Made by a program: the position numbers and the translations under genes
Notes under the pieces: model-generated
What the model was told of the DNA's origin: nothing
The model's input: the letters and a program-made list of their open reading frames with translations, nothing else
The model's database searches: none
Origin: Achromobacter animicus
GTDB taxonomy: Bacteria > Pseudomonadota > Gammaproteobacteria > Burkholderiales > Burkholderiaceae_B
Assembly: GCF_902859585.1 (NCBI RefSeq)
Contig: NZ_CADIJM010000008.1
Span: 1 to 64,000 of the forward strand
DNA length: 64,000 nucleotides
Direction: 5' to 3'
Shown: positions 9,112-16,862 of the stretch, piece after piece
How positions within the stretch are numbered: position 1 is the first letter of the stretch
Layout: each line of letters opens with the position of its first letter

Positions 9112-9756
9112 TTACGGCGCGTCGTGCAGCATCAGGTCAAGGCCCACGCGTTCGCCGCTGCGCACCCGGCTGACGGCCTGGCGCTCCGTGACGCGGTAGA
9201 CGCCCTGCGAGCCCGATACGGGCCGGTGCGACGTCGCGATCACCACCCCATCGCCCAGGCCCAACGGCAGCACCATCGGGCGCGACTGCATGCGCGGACG
9301 CTGCTCGGTCATGACAAGTTCGCCGCCCGTGAAATCCACGCCGGGCTCGGACAGCAGCACGATCAGCCGCAGCGGAAACACGCAGGCGCCGTCGGCATGC
9401 TGCAGCAGCGGCTGGTAGCCGGGTGCGTCCAGGCGCTGGATCGCGGAAAGGCTGCGCGATTGTCCTGAAAGGCGGTTCTGCTGGAGGTAGGCGGGCAGAT
9501 CGTCCGGGTAGGAGACATCCACGTCCAGTGCGCTTGCCCAGGCGCGCGCCACCGGCAGCAGGCGCGCGTAGAGATCGGTGCGCAGGCTGGCCAGCGGCGC
9601 CGGCAGGGGATCGGGCAGGCCTTGCAGCGCTGCCAGCGCGCGTGCGTCAGCCGGCGCATAGAGCGCGGGCAGCAGCGCCCAGCCCTGCGCGTCCAGGTCC
9701 TGCGCGATGCGTATCCAGTCGTATTCGCCGAGCGGGCGGGAGGCGGGCGTGGTCAT
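9112..9756 (-). CDS. 2OG-Fe(II) oxygenase-like protein lacking the distal histidine
   Basis: A 214-residue paralogue of the intact oxygenase at 17.5-18.2 kb; both share VFPLR/Q...VLLS.P.VDFTGGE.VMTE and end in HDA. The metal pair HAD (H120, D122) is retained, but where the paralogue has RHGVSELRSGRR this protein has RQAVSRVRSGER, so Q193 stands in the place of the distal iron-binding histidine. The 2-oxoglutarate-binding arginine region is also changed. It may be a catalytically weak or non-hydroxylating relative, or may recruit the nearby SHRPV histidine. The start at 9756 (MTTPASR) is chosen by alignment with the paralogue; an in-frame extension upstream to 9876 is not family-like. It stands alone between a convergent Bug gene and a divergent HAD gene. 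Confidence 0.75.
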   Translation of the reverse strand: MTTPASRPLGEYDWIRIAQDLDAQGWALLPALYAPADARALAALQGLPDPLPAPLASLRTDLYARLLPVARAWASALDVDVSYPDDLPAYLQQNRLSGQSRSLSAIQRLDAPGYQPLLQHADGACVFPLRLIVLLSEPGVDFTGGELVMTEQRPRMQSRPMVLPLGLGDGVVIATSHRPVSGSQGVYRVTERQAVSRVRSGERVGLDLMLHDAP

Positions 9757-10000
9757 GGTCCGGGGCGCGTCATGGAAGGGATCGGGGTCTTGGGCGTGGT
9801 CATGTTCATGTGCATCGTCTTGCGCGGGGCAATCGTCCTGGCGGCCAGGCGTTACCCGCCGCCGGCACGAATCCACAGCTTAGCCAGTCCGGCGCGCCCG
9901 GGCACTCCGCCGCTTGCTGTCCGCTGGGCCGCACCAGCCGGCGGTCAGTTGCCGTGCAGTATGCTTACCGGCTTCATCGACACTCCCCCCGCTGCCCGCA

Positions 10001-10693
10001 ATGACTGATTTTCCCTTTGACGCCGTGCTGTTCGACTGCGACGGTGTCCTGGTCGATTCCGAACCCATCACCAGCCGCGTGCTGACCGAGATGCTCAATG
10101 AATTGGGCTGGGGCATCACGCACGCCGAGACAATGCAGATCTTTACCGGGAAGGCGGTCAAGGACGAACTGCCGCTGATCGAGGCGCGCACCGGCGCCAC
10201 GATCGATCAGGCATGGTTCGACCAGTTCCGCCAGCGCCGCAACGACGCGCTGGACCGCGATCTCATCGAGATCCCCGGGGCGCCCGACGCCGTGCGCGCC
10301 TTGCACGAAGCGCTGGATGGGCGCATCGCCGTGGCATCGGGCGCGGACCGACGCAAGGTCGAGCTGCAACTGGCCAAGGTGGGCATCGCCGACTGCTTCG
10401 ACGGGCGCGTCTTCAGCGGCCACGAGATGCCGCGCAGCAAGCCGTTTCCGGACGTGTATCTGGCGGCCGCGCAGGCACTGGGCGTGGACCCGAAGCGTTG
10501 CGCAATCGTCGAGGACACGGTCACCGGCGCAACAGCAGGCGTGGCCGCCGGCGCCACCGTATTCGGCTACAGCCCCGGCGAACTCGGCCACAGCGGCGCG
10601 CAGGCGCTGCGCAACGTGGGCGTGTCGCACGTGTTCACCGATATGCGCGAGTTGCCGGCGCTGCTGGCGGGCTGGCGGGCGCAAGCTGCCTGA
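10001..10693 (+). CDS. HAD superfamily phosphatase (beta-phosphoglucomutase-like subclass)
   Basis: A 230-residue cytoplasmic HAD hydrolase with all four motifs. FDCDGVLVDSE carries the nucleophile and acid aspartates, VASGADRRK is motif II, RSKPFPDVYL supplies the lysine of motif III, and CAIVEDTVTGATAG holds the metal-binding acid. The helical cap between motifs I and II matches the subclass containing sugar-phosphate phosphatases, phosphoglycolate phosphatase and beta-phosphoglucomutase. An exact substrate cannot be assigned. The ATG at 10001 is directly followed by the motif I strand, which fixes the start; longer in-frame versions add non-family residues. No operon partner on the plus strand. 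Confidence 0.87.
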   Translation: MTDFPFDAVLFDCDGVLVDSEPITSRVLTEMLNELGWGITHAETMQIFTGKAVKDELPLIEARTGATIDQAWFDQFRQRRNDALDRDLIEIPGAPDAVRALHEALDGRIAVASGADRRKVELQLAKVGIADCFDGRVFSGHEMPRSKPFPDVYLAAAQALGVDPKRCAIVEDTVTGATAGVAAGATVFGYSPGELGHSGAQALRNVGVSHVFTDMRELPALLAGWRAQAA

Positions 10694-10767
10694 CGCGCTG
10701 GCGCGCGATTGCCGATCGATGTGCCGGCAGGCGGCGGGCGCCTGACGCGCATCCGCCGCGCCGGGCA

Positions 10768-11550
10768 TCAACGCCCGTGCGTGGCGTACTGTTCGCCGCC
10801 ATCCAGGTCGATCACCGTCCCGCTCAGATAACCCGCGCGCGGCGAGGCGCCGAAGACGATCATGTCGGCCACCTCGCCCGGCTCCATCAGCCGCCCGAAC
10901 GGTAGATCCGACAGTGTTTCCTGCCAGCGCGATTCATCGCCCCAGCGCGCCTGCGCGCGTTGCCGAGCCAGCGTCAGCACGCGATCGGTGCGCGTGCGCG
11001 ACGGATTGACGCCGAACACCCGCACCCCGTGGCGCGGCGATTCGCCGCCCAGCGCCCGCGTGAATGCAATGAGGGAGGCGTTGGCCGCCGCGCCGCAGAT
11101 GTAATCGGCGCGCGGCGCCGAGCCCGCCATGCCGATGATGTTGGCAATGACACCCGACCCCGCGTCGCGCATCGCCGGATAGTAGTGGCGCGCCAGGCTG
11201 ATGTAGCCGTGCACCTTCAACTCCCAGCCCGCGCGCCAGCGTTCGTCCTGAACCTGATCCAGCGCGCCGCCCGGCACGGCGCCGGCGTTGTTCACCAGGA
11301 TGTCGACGGGCCCCGTTTCCTTGCACAGGCGCTCGGCCGCGCCGGGTTGCGCCAGATCCAGCGTCACCGCGCCGGCCTGCCGCCCCGTCTGCTCGCGGAT
11401 CGCCGCCGTGGCGTCATGCAACGCGGCATCGTCACGCGCAACCAGTACCGGCTCGGCGCCTTCCCGCGCAAACGCGATGGCGCACGCCAGACCGATGCCC
11501 TTGGAGGCGCCCGTGATGAGGACGCGTTTACCCGCCAGCTGCAAATCCAT
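10768..11550 (-). CDS. SDR-fold protein with a non-canonical active site
   Basis: A 260-residue short-chain dehydrogenase/reductase by fold, with the nucleotide motif TGASKGIG, the NNAG motif (LVNNAGAVPGG) and a C-terminal PFGRLMEPGEVAD...GTVIDLDGG. The catalytic centre differs from the standard Ser-Tyr-x3-Lys. The tyrosine lies in YICGAAANA, with alanine at the lysine place, and an Asn (NIIG) occupies the usual serine position thirteen residues before it. I recall related SDRs with YIxGxxGNA, so this may be a conserved variant group rather than decay. It could bind a nucleotide without classic oxidoreductase chemistry. Single gene, convergent with the HAD gene and divergent from the MgtC gene. 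Confidence 0.82.
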   Translation of the reverse strand: MDLQLAGKRVLITGASKGIGLACAIAFAREGAEPVLVARDDAALHDATAAIREQTGRQAGAVTLDLAQPGAAERLCKETGPVDILVNNAGAVPGGALDQVQDERWRAGWELKVHGYISLARHYYPAMRDAGSGVIANIIGMAGSAPRADYICGAAANASLIAFTRALGGESPRHGVRVFGVNPSRTRTDRVLTLARQRAQARWGDESRWQETLSDLPFGRLMEPGEVADMIVFGASPRAGYLSGTVIDLDGGEQYATHGR

Positions 11551-11716
11551 GTAGCGCTCCTGTCGATGCGCGCCGGTCGGCGCGGCCTTGCAGACGTTGT
11601 AAACCGGATGCGCGGCGCTGTGGGATCCAGGGCAGAATTTTTGAAGACGCGAAGGTGCGCCGCGTCCGCGCGCCGCCTGCTATGCTCGGTTTCTCCTCGG
11701 ATCCAAGGACTCGTCG

Positions 11717-12244
11717 ATGTCGCAAATCTGGCTGGAAATCTGGACTGCAGTGCGTACTGAATTTGCCGATATTCCCGATGTGGCGGAGGCAACACGCATT
11801 GTGCTGCGCTTAAGCATGGCCGTCCTGCTGGGCGGCCTGTTGGGTTACGAACGGGAACGCAGAGGCAAGGACGCCGGGCTGCGCACGCACATGCTGGTGG
11901 CGCTGGGCGCGGCCATTTTCGTGCTGGTGCCGTTGCAGGGCGGCATGGAAGTCGGAGACCTGAGCCGCGTGCTGCAAGGCGTGATCGCGGGCATCGGCTT
12001 TCTGGGGGCGGGCGCCATCATCAAGCTGGGCGCCGAGCGCGAAATCCACGGCCTCACCACATCGGCCAGCATCTGGATGACCGCCGCCATTGGCGTGGCC
12101 GCCGGCATGGGCCGCGAGGCCACCGCCGTGGTCAGCACCCTGATGGCGCTGTTTGTGCTGGCCGTGCTGCGCCGCGTCGAGGCGCGCATTTCCGCAAGCC
12201 AGGAAAAGCGCGTGATCTCGACGGATGACAAGGGATCACCGTAG
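11717..12244 (+). CDS. MgtC/SapB family inner-membrane protein
   Basis: A 175-residue membrane protein with the MgtC signature GGLLGYERERRGKDAGLRTH followed by MLVALGAAIFVLVP and VIAGIGFLGAGAIIK. About four to five hydrophobic segments span residues 25-165, and the C-terminal tail is short and polar. It lacks the long cytoplasmic ACT-like domain of virulence-type MgtC, so it is closer to the short SapB/YhiD forms. Members of the family are linked to magnesium homeostasis and modulation of membrane ATPases, but for short forms the role is not settled. The gene stands alone. Confidence 0.87.
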   Translation: MSQIWLEIWTAVRTEFADIPDVAEATRIVLRLSMAVLLGGLLGYERERRGKDAGLRTHMLVALGAAIFVLVPLQGGMEVGDLSRVLQGVIAGIGFLGAGAIIKLGAEREIHGLTTSASIWMTAAIGVAAGMGREATAVVSTLMALFVLAVLRRVEARISASQEKRVISTDDKGSP

Positions 12245-12281
12245 ACACCGGAAGCGGATCCGCCCGGCGCAGTCTTGCCGG

Positions 12282-12317
12282 GCCGCCCGCTAATTGCCGC
12301 CCGCTAATTGCCGCCCG
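12282..12317. repeat. 14-bp tandem duplication across an SDR stop codon
   Basis: GCCGCCCGCTAATT is present twice in tandem (12282-12295 and 12296-12309), followed by a third partial GCCGCCCG. The second copy contains the stop codon and last codons of the minus-strand SDR gene, so the first copy looks like a duplicated gene end lying just past the stop. Confidence 0.8.
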
Positions 12318-13050
12318 ATACCTCGATGAACGAGCCGCTGGTATAGCCGGCCTCGTCCGAAAACAGCCACATCACCGCCCCGGCCACTTCTTCCACGGTG
12401 CCGCCGCGGCGCAGCGGGATGACGCTTTTCAGCCGGTCGACGCGGCCCGGCTCGCCGCCGCTGGCGTGCATCTCGGTGTAGATCGTGCCGGGGCGCACGC
12501 CGTTCACGCGGATGCCTTCGGGAGCGACTTCCTTGGACAGCCCGATGGTCAGCGTGTCCATCGCGCCCTTGGACGCGGCGTAGTCCACGTATTCGTTGGG
12601 CGATCCCAGCCGCGCCGCGGCCGACGACACATTGACGATGGCGCCGCCCTGGCCGCCGTGGCGCGGCGACATCCGCCGCACGGCTTCGCGTGCGCACAGG
12701 AATGCGCCGACCACGTTGGTGGACAACACCCGGTGCAGCCGGGCGGCATCCATGTCCTCGACGCGCATCTGCTTTTCCAGGATGCCGGCGTTGTTGACCA
12801 GCGCGTCGATGCGACCCAGGCGCTCGTCCAGCGTGCGGAACATGCGCAGCACCTGGTCCTCCTGGGCGACATCCGCCTGAATCGCGACGGCCTTGCCGCC
12901 GTCTCGGGTGATCTCGTCCACGACCGCCTCTGCGGCATCGGCATTGGCGTGGTAATTGACGCCGACCGCGTACCCGCGGCGGGCGGCCAGCTTTGCGATG
13001 GCAGCCCCGATGCCGCGGCTGCCGCCGGTGACAAGCATGACTTTGGACAT
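12304..13050 (-). CDS. SDR family oxidoreductase (FabG-like)
   Basis: A 248-residue classical short-chain dehydrogenase with an intact centre: TGGSRGIGAAIA for NADP(H) binding, NNAG (LVNNAGILE), the catalytic serine in NVSSAAARLG, YAASK for Tyr/Lys, and a C-terminal YTSGSFIEVSGGN. It probably reduces or oxidises a small carbonyl/hydroxyl substrate with NADP(H); the substrate is not determined. The ATG at 13050 follows a strong GGAGG eight bases upstream and directly begins the Rossmann strand, so longer upstream forms are rejected. The cupin gene lies about 55 bases upstream on the same strand and may be co-transcribed. Confidence 0.9.
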   Translation of the reverse strand: MSKVMLVTGGSRGIGAAIAKLAARRGYAVGVNYHANADAAEAVVDEITRDGGKAVAIQADVAQEDQVLRMFRTLDERLGRIDALVNNAGILEKQMRVEDMDAARLHRVLSTNVVGAFLCAREAVRRMSPRHGGQGGAIVNVSSAAARLGSPNEYVDYAASKGAMDTLTIGLSKEVAPEGIRVNGVRPGTIYTEMHASGGEPGRVDRLKSVIPLRRGGTVEEVAGAVMWLFSDEAGYTSGSFIEVSGGN

Positions 13051-13105
13051 GGTTTCCTCCTGTGGTGGCATCACTGTTGGGCCACACGTTAGCAAACGCG
13101 GCCGA

Positions 13106-13474
13106 TCAGATCCATACGTCGTTGGGCGCACGGCGCGGCCCGCCTTCGTCGCCGGTGTTCGCGACGCCGCGCGGCTCGATCAGCATGAGCTGCACTTCCT
13201 GCGGCGCACAGGGCTTGTGCTCCACGCCCTTGGCGATCACGGTCATTTCCCCGGGACCCAGCGCGATCTCGCCGTCACGCAGCGCGATCCGCAGATGGCC
13301 CGCGATGACGATGAACGTCTCGTCCGTGTCGGCGTGCGAATGCCAGACAAAATCGCCTTTCAGCTTGACGAGCTTGAACTGGTAGTCGTTCATCTCGGCT
13401 ATGACCTTGGGCATCCAGTGGTCGTGGATCAGGGCCAGCTTGGCGGCCAAATTGATGGAAGCGGGGAGGGACAT
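13106..13474 (-). CDS. Small cupin-domain protein
   Basis: A 122-residue single-domain cupin. Motif 1 is GDFVWHSHADTDETFIVIAGHL with the metal-binding HSH and Glu, and motif 2 is the PGEMTVIAKGVEHKPCA segment with a histidine. All expected metal ligands appear present, so it is likely a metal-binding sugar, aldehyde or small-molecule-binding protein rather than a regulator. There is no DNA-binding or signal region. It lies upstream of the SDR gene on the same strand. No specific reaction can be assigned. Confidence 0.82.
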   Translation of the reverse strand: MSLPASINLAAKLALIHDHWMPKVIAEMNDYQFKLVKLKGDFVWHSHADTDETFIVIAGHLRIALRDGEIALGPGEMTVIAKGVEHKPCAPQEVQLMLIEPRGVANTGDEGGPRRAPNDVWI

Positions 13475-13574
13475 GGCGGGCTCACGGGGGTGGAAAGCCC
13501 CACGATACGGCGGCGCCAGGTGCGCCGTCTTGTACGATCGAGCAGCTTTTGCCGATGCCCGCCGGGGCCGCGCG

Positions 13575-14384
13575 TCAGCCGTTCAGCATCCGCCGCCAGC
13601 GGTCGGGCGCCATGCCGTAGGCCTGCACATGTCGGCGCGTAAGGTGACTTTGATCGGTGAAGCCCGCGTCGGCGGCGGCCTGCGCCAGCGGCGTGCCCAC
13701 CGCGATCAGCCGGCGCGCCAGGTCCAGGCGCCGCAGCATCACGTAGCGGTATGGGCTGGTGCCGAACAGCGTGCGGAAATCGCGCGACAGGCTCCAGCGA
13801 TCCGTGCCCGCCGCGCGCGCCAGGTCGTCCAGCAGAATCGGCTGGTCCAACGATGCGTGGATGAACTGCCGGGCGCGTTCGGCTGCGGCGTAATCGGGCG
13901 CGCGCCGGCCGGTTCTGCGGCCCGCGGCGGCGCACAGCGCGTGCGCCAGTTCGAACAGCGCGTCGTCTTCCTGTAGCGGATCGATGTCCTGGCCCGTGGC
14001 CTGGAGCAGCGCGCCGCTGGCCGCGTACAGCCGGGGATCGGCGCTGATGCCGTCGCGTATGAACGGCAGCGGCCGGCCGCCCAGGATCTGCTGGATCAGC
14101 GCCGGCTCTACGTAGATCATCCGGTAATGAAAGCCCGCGTCGGTGCCGGCCTGGCCGTCATGCGCTTCGTCGGGATGCAGCACGATGGTGCCGCCCGGCA
14201 GGCTGTGCTGCATGCCGCGCCGGTAATGAAAACTTTGCACGCCGGCCAGGGTGCGGCCGATGGCGTAGGTGTCGTGGCGGTGCATGTCGTAGCCATGCCC
14301 GCCGAAGTACGCTTCGATGCGCTCCACGCGGCTGGACGGCGCGGCACGCCGGATCCAGTCCTTGCGGGTCGCATCGAAGGCCAT
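13575..14384 (-). CDS. AraC family transcriptional regulator
   Basis: A 269-residue AraC-type activator with an N-terminal cupin-like arm (YFGGHGYDMHRHDTYAIGRT and HPDEAHDG) for ligand sensing. The C-terminal double helix-turn-helix covers residues about 170-265 (ILLDDLARAAGTDRWSLSRD and PLAQAAADAGFTDQSHLTRR). It follows the VOC gene on the same strand with a 15-base gap, so the two are probably one transcript and the VOC protein may act on the ligand or be a target. Related AraC proteins in this group often control adjacent export or detoxification genes. Confidence 0.87.
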   Translation of the reverse strand: MAFDATRKDWIRRAAPSSRVERIEAYFGGHGYDMHRHDTYAIGRTLAGVQSFHYRRGMQHSLPGGTIVLHPDEAHDGQAGTDAGFHYRMIYVEPALIQQILGGRPLPFIRDGISADPRLYAASGALLQATGQDIDPLQEDDALFELAHALCAAAGRRTGRRAPDYAAAERARQFIHASLDQPILLDDLARAAGTDRWSLSRDFRTLFGTSPYRYVMLRRLDLARRLIAVGTPLAQAAADAGFTDQSHLTRRHVQAYGMAPDRWRRMLNG

Positions 14385-14399
14385 GAGCAGACCCCGCGG

Positions 14400-14792
14400 C
14401 TACGCCGGCTGCTTCAGCTGGACCAGCACGAACTCGTTGCCGTACAGGTCGATGAAGTGGGCGTACGCGGCGGTCTCTTCCTGTACGGGCTCGCGCGTGA
14501 AGCGCACGCCCTTGGCCGAGAAGTGCGCGTGATCGCGCAGCACGTCGTCCGTGTAGAACACGCCGACGGGCTGGCCGCCCGTCTGGTCGCCCACGCGATC
14601 GCGCTGGGCCTGCGTCTGGGCCTGCAGCAGCCACATGCCCACCGAGGGCTGATCGTGCAGACGCAGATGCACATAGCGCTGCTGGCCGACAGGCATGTCG
14701 ACAGACACCTCCATCCCGAGCTTGTCCCGGTAGAAGGCGATGGCGGTGTCGTAGTCGTTCACCAGCAGGACGAGACGGCCCAGCGTGTGCAT
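14400..14792 (-). CDS. VOC (glyoxalase/bleomycin-resistance fold) protein
   Basis: A 130-residue vicinal-oxygen-chelate protein with two beta-alpha-beta-beta-beta modules. The first is LGRLVLLVNDYDTAIAFYRD...LGMEVSVD and the second PVGVFYTDDVLRDHAHFSAK...YAHFIDLYGNEFVLVQL. The terminal glutamate-like position of the metal site is in NEFVL. It could be a lyase, dioxygenase or drug-binding protein; short VOC proteins cannot be assigned by fold alone. It is upstream of the AraC regulator and 60 bases downstream of the SUMF1-fold gene, all on the minus strand. Confidence 0.82.
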   Translation of the reverse strand: MHTLGRLVLLVNDYDTAIAFYRDKLGMEVSVDMPVGQQRYVHLRLHDQPSVGMWLLQAQTQAQRDRVGDQTGGQPVGVFYTDDVLRDHAHFSAKGVRFTREPVQEETAAYAHFIDLYGNEFVLVQLKQPA

Positions 14793-14852
14793 ATCAGGAC
14801 TCTCTTCAAATGGATCGTGCGGCCATGCTAACCCACCAGGAAGTCTTTGACC

Positions 14853-15854
14853 TCAGTCGGCGGCGTCGGCCTCGCGCAGCAGGCGCACGCCGACCAGCGG
14901 ATAGCGCGTTTCCTGCGTGTTCCAGTTGCGGTACGACGAGCGCGTGTACAGCGCCCACGTATGCCACGAGCCGCCGCGCCGCACGCGCACGTTGCCGGCT
15001 TCCGGACCCTGCGGATCATCAGTCGGGGAGTGGGCGTAGTAGTCCTCGCCGTACCAGTCCGCGACCCATTCCCATGCGTTGCCGTGCATGTCGTACAGGC
15101 CGAACGCATTGGGCGCGTAGCTGGCGACCGGGGCGGTGAAGGTGTTGCCGTCGTGGCGCGGCGAGGCAAAGGCCTGCCACTTCGGCCACAACGGGCTGGC
15201 GTCGGCATCGAAACCGTTGCCCACGTCAGGCATCGCGGCCGGGTCGTCGCCGTTTTGGTAGCGCGTGCGCGTGCCGGCCCGGCAGGCGTATTCCCATTCG
15301 GCTTCGGTGGGCAGGCGGTACACGCGGCCTTCCGTCCTGGTCAGCCATTGCGCCAGCGCCTGCGCGTCGTTCCAGCTGATGTTCACCACCGGGTGATCGT
15401 CGCCCTGCACAAATCCCGGGTTGCGCCAGGAATACCGTCGGTCGCGGCCTTCGAAGGCGTCGCCCGACGCGGACGTTTCCGGATCGTACGCGGCGTTGTA
15501 GCCGTAGCCGCCGGTGCCGTCGGCTTCGGACTCCGGCACGTAGCCGGACGCTTCGATGAAGCGCCGGAACTGGCCCACGGTGACTTCCGTGCGCTCCAGG
15601 TAGAACGGCCGCGTGATGCGAACGGCGTGCACCGGCGCTTCGTCAAAGAGCTGGGCGTAGCGGTCAGGCGGATAGTGCGGATACGCGGCGGCCAGCGTGT
15701 CGGCCCCTTCGTCGCTGCCCATCTGGAATGTGCCCGCCGGGACACGCACGAAGGTCATACCCAGCGAATTTTCGACGATGTCGGGCGGCGTGGCCGCCTG
15801 GACGGACGCGCAGGTCAGGGTGCAGAGCAGGGCGAAGGCAGTGCGGGTACGCAT
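14853..15854 (-). CDS. Exported SUMF1/FGE-fold protein without the catalytic cysteines
   Basis: A 333-residue protein with a signal peptide (MRTRTAFALLCTLTCASVQA) and a complete formylglycine-generating-enzyme/sulfatase-modifying fold: MTFVRVPAGTFQMGSDEG, APVHAVRITRPFYLERTEVT, VNISWNDAQALAQWL, RLPTEAEWEYACRAG, GLYDMHGNAWEWVADW and VRRGGSWHTWALYTR. True FGEs carry an active Cys pair in the last region; here the segment reads HTWALYTRSSYR with no cysteine, so sulfatase maturation is unlikely. Such proteins include EgtB- and PvdO-like relatives and exported proteins of unknown role. The start at 15854 is fixed by the signal peptide. No sulfatase gene is in the window. Confidence 0.85.
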   Translation of the reverse strand: MRTRTAFALLCTLTCASVQAATPPDIVENSLGMTFVRVPAGTFQMGSDEGADTLAAAYPHYPPDRYAQLFDEAPVHAVRITRPFYLERTEVTVGQFRRFIEASGYVPESEADGTGGYGYNAAYDPETSASGDAFEGRDRRYSWRNPGFVQGDDHPVVNISWNDAQALAQWLTRTEGRVYRLPTEAEWEYACRAGTRTRYQNGDDPAAMPDVGNGFDADASPLWPKWQAFASPRHDGNTFTAPVASYAPNAFGLYDMHGNAWEWVADWYGEDYYAHSPTDDPQGPEAGNVRVRRGGSWHTWALYTRSSYRNWNTQETRYPLVGVRLLREADAAD

Positions 15855-16059
15855 GGCAGTCCGACGGGTTAGGCCTGAGGGGTGCGCAATAGTAGGTCCG
15901 CTGCGCGGCCGCCGCCAGACATGGTGAACCCTCATGTTGGACGGACGCGTCGCGGAAAGCCGGTCCGCCGGAGCGCCGGATCGCCGGAGCTTCGGACCGT
16001 CGGACCGCCGCACCGCCCGCCGGCGGACCCCAAAGGCTGCATCGTCGACTGCCGCCCGC

Positions 16060-16401
16060 TCAGTTTTCCCCCGCCTGCGCATCCAGCCATTGCCGCGGTG
16101 ATGCGCCCAGCTTCTGGCTGAAGATGCGCGACAGGGCCGACGCGTTCGCGTAGCCCAGTTCGGCGGCGATCGTCTTGACGGCGATGCCTTCCCGCAAGCG
16201 CGACTGCGCCAGCGTCAGGCGCCAGTCGGCCAGGTAGTCCGCCGGCGGCTGGCCGACCACGTGCTTGAACGCGGCGGCAAAGGCGCTGCGCGACATGCCC
16301 GCTCGGCCAGCCAGCGCCGCCAGCGTCCAGGCCGCGCCGGGCTGCTCGTGCATGGCGACCAGCGCGCGCGCCAGGCGCGGCTCGGCAAGACCCGTCATCA
16401 A
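16060..16401 (-). pseudogene. AraC regulator remnant (C-terminal DNA-binding domain only)
   Basis: Only about 113 residues remain, all from the end of an AraC protein: GLAEPRLARALVAMHEQPGA then two helix-turn-helix units (TLAALAGRAGMSRSAFAAAF and TIAAELGYANASALSRIFSQ). The usual 180-residue cupin-type sensor part is missing. Just upstream of the preserved GLAEP sequence the minus-strand frame turns into arginine-rich antisense of another gene, with no family match. This is the expected result of a deletion that removed the 5' two thirds. A short product from TTG or ATG at 16401/16398 might still be made and bind DNA without ligand control, so some activity is not excluded. Confidence 0.8.
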
Positions 16402-16748
16402 CGGAAAAGATCGCCGTCGCCGACCGCAACCGCTGCGAATATTGCCTGGCCGCGCACACCGCGCTGGGCCGCAAGGTTGGCGCCACTGCCGAACAGATGG
16501 CTGCGGCCCAGGCCGGCCACGCCGACGATCCGCAGACGGCCGCGGCGCTGGATTTCGCGCTGAAGCTGGTGCGTCAGCACGGCCAGGTGGCCGACACCGA
16601 CGTGGCGGCGGTGCGCGCGGCCGGCTTCAATGACGAGCAGATCGTCGAGATCCTGGCGCATGTGGCGTTGAACCTGTTCACCAACTACGTGAACGTGGCG
16701 TTCGACGTGCCGGTGGATTTCCCGCGTGTGCAGTTGCGCGCGGCGTGA
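16401..16748 (+). pseudogene. AhpD-like carboxymuconolactone decarboxylase family gene, 5' truncated
   Basis: The plus-strand frame from about 16401 reads as the end of a CMD/AhpD-family peroxidase-related protein. It has EKIAVADRNR, then the redox CEYC with LAAHTALG, and a helical C-terminus (DVAAVRAAGFNDEQIVEILA, HVALNLFTNYVNVAF). The N-terminal 60-70 residues, start codon and promoter are absent; upstream sequence is the antisense of the truncated AraC gene. The two fragments lie head to head and meet at one point, so a single deletion probably removed the divergent promoter and both gene starts. An internal ATG at 16497 would drop the CxxC, so no functional enzyme is expected. Confidence 0.8.
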
Positions 16749-16862
16749 GCGATCCGGGGCCGACCTGGGCAACCCAGGCGGCCTTGGCAACGCGCGGCCC
16801 GCGCTGTCCCCACGGCCCGGGCCGCCCGGTTCCACAGGGGCGCCGGCAGCGGCCGCGCGCCC

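Noticed and set aside
16497-16748. Internal ATG frame of the AhpD-like remnant as a separate small gene
   Set aside because: It would start after the CxxC motif inside a conserved domain, so it is the tail of a truncated gene and not a new protein.
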